The translations under genes were made by a program, and so were the position numbers. Below, in pieces: positions 6,428-7,007 of a stretch of 7,007 nucleotides of DNA. This DNA comes from Microbacteriaceae bacterium (GTDB lineage Bacteria > Actinomycetota > Actinomycetes > Actinomycetales > Microbacteriaceae). The DNA is taken from the NCBI GenBank assembly GCA_947447385.1, contig CANFKN010000069.1, positions 1 through 7,007 on the forward strand, written 5' to 3'. The first letter of the stretch is position 1. Every line of letters starts with the position of its first letter. The notes below the pieces were generated by a model. It saw only the letters and a list, made by a program, of their open reading frames with translations, was not told where the DNA came from and did not search any database.

Positions 6428-6544
6428 CTACGTCTCGCGGTTGTCCCAGCGATCTTCAAAGAAAGAACCCGAGCGCGGGCGCTTAGCTGGTTTGGCCGGC
6501 TTTGCCGAGCCTGAGCCTGGCACTGACTTGCCCTCTCGTGCAAC
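6428..6544 (-). pseudogene. 3' tail of a DUF3040-like gene, truncated (copy B)
   Basis: The minus frame ending at TAG 6430-6428 encodes the same linker (SGSAKPAKPAKR) and SGSFFEDRWDNRET, differing from copy A at a few residues, including the last. Homology with copy A ends within a few bases of the stop codon, and this copy has no terminator like that at 3194-3219. The original 3' end is therefore the copy beside mraZ, and this one is a duplicate carried with the cassette. Upstream of the tail the frame stays open into the leader without any membrane segment, so it is not a working DUF3040 gene. Confidence 0.5.
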
Positions 6545-6548
6545 CCAT

Positions 6549-6564
6549 GTTGCTGATTTGCAAC
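6549..6564. repeat. Leader hairpin GTTGC-6-GCAAC, copy B
   Basis: Same stem and loop (TGATTT) as at 3395-3410, followed by TTGGGGTTTTGT. See copy A for context. Confidence 0.55.
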
Positions 6565-6617
6565 GATTGGGGTTTTGTGCTTGACTGACCGCAATCGTTG
6601 TTGATTTGGGGTGGGTT

Positions 6618-7007
6618 TTGACTTTTTTGTTGGAGGGGCCGCCATCCGTCGATTTTAAACATCGGAACTTTGAAACCAGTTATAGCTACGACCCTTCGGC
6701 ACGAAACCTAACCCAAACAAGCGGAAACCTGATCACGACAGATCACTTCACCGACAGCAGCGACAGTGCCAGTTTCGCAACCCAAAAAACTTTGGCTGGT
6801 GCACTTCAACAAACCGATCTTTACATCGGAGCCCTAGGTGAAGGTTTAAACACAATAATCAGCACAACGACAACGGGGAGCACAACAACAGCCCAAATCG
6901 TTGATATGAACGGTTCAGTTGTTGCAACAATCGACATACCAGCTGCGGGTTACGCTACAGGGCCAACTTCTTTTCAAAGTTTCGATGAATATGGTGTGCC
7001 TGAAACA
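6618..7007 (+). CDS. Second orphan Rhs core fragment, runs off right edge
   Basis: The frame is open for 130 codons to the edge and matches the frame of the cassette at 3464. It encodes GPPSVDFKHRNF, then YSYDPSARNLTQTSG (a YD-repeat-like segment), then 23 residues absent from copy A (6710-6778 region), then TQKTLAGALQQTDLYIGALG and VDMNGSVVATI, as in copy A. The position equivalent to the GTG start of copy A is TTG here (6618-6620). The frame also stays open further upstream to a TGA near 6590, so the start is uncertain. The motif-rich end of the core and the tip lie beyond the window; a different tip is the expected outcome in a cassette array. It may be a silent donor rather than an expressed gene. 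Confidence 0.65.
   Translation, partial: MTFLLEGPPSVDFKHRNFETSYSYDPSARNLTQTSGNLITTDHFTDSSDSASFATQKTLAGALQQTDLYIGALGEGLNTIISTTTTGSTTTAQIVDMNGSVVATIDIPAAGYATGPTSFQSFDEYGVPET

Larger units (their letters stand above)
6433..7007 (+). repeat. Long direct repeat, copy B (runs off right edge)
   Basis: Same orientation and order as 3279-3784: DUF3040-like tail, hairpin leader, Rhs core. It contains 69 bases missing from copy A, bounded by two AACCCAAA direct repeats (6710-6717 and 6779-6786). It is therefore the fuller version. Confidence 0.93.

Noticed and set aside
3395..6564. The repeated GTTGC...GCAAC hairpins as a CRISPR array
   Set aside because: Only three widely separated copies within longer homologous stretches; no regular spacing or spacers.

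Overview
The window looks like an actinobacterial chromosome of moderate GC, probably a Microbacteriaceae-type organism with a small genome (inference, from the gene order, the actinobacterial form of FtsL and FtsI, and a DUF3040-like gene tail next to mraZ). It has two parts of very different character.

Left part, 1 to about 3276, minus strand: the start of the division and cell-wall (dcw) cluster, in the order mraZ, rsmH, ftsL, ftsI. ftsI runs off the left edge. The genes are tightly packed: rsmH and ftsL share an ATGA overlap and ftsL and ftsI are 19 bases apart. Upstream of mraZ lie four direct repeats with an exact 10-base period (MraZ operator type), a 12-base palindrome, a strong minus-strand intrinsic terminator, and the 3' tail of what looks like a DUF3040 gene. 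Only about 39 codons of that gene remain.

Right part, about 3277 to 7007: an accessory island that seems to have cut into the DUF3040-like gene. It holds an orphan Rhs (YD-repeat) C-terminal cassette on the plus strand: the end of an Rhs core, an unrecognised 156-residue tip, and two small three-helix membrane proteins that are candidate immunity proteins. About 1.2 kb without a convincing gene follows (5181-6427). A second copy of the cassette head, again starting with the DUF3040-like tail, then runs off the right edge. The two heads are direct repeats 3154 bases apart, and 3223 apart after a 69-base in-frame deletion in the left copy. A third, decayed copy of only the ~100-base leader lies at about 6100-6200. 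The layout fits a tandem array of displaced polymorphic-toxin cassettes beside the dcw cluster. Whether the cassettes are expressed, or act as donors for a full-length Rhs gene elsewhere, cannot be decided from this window.
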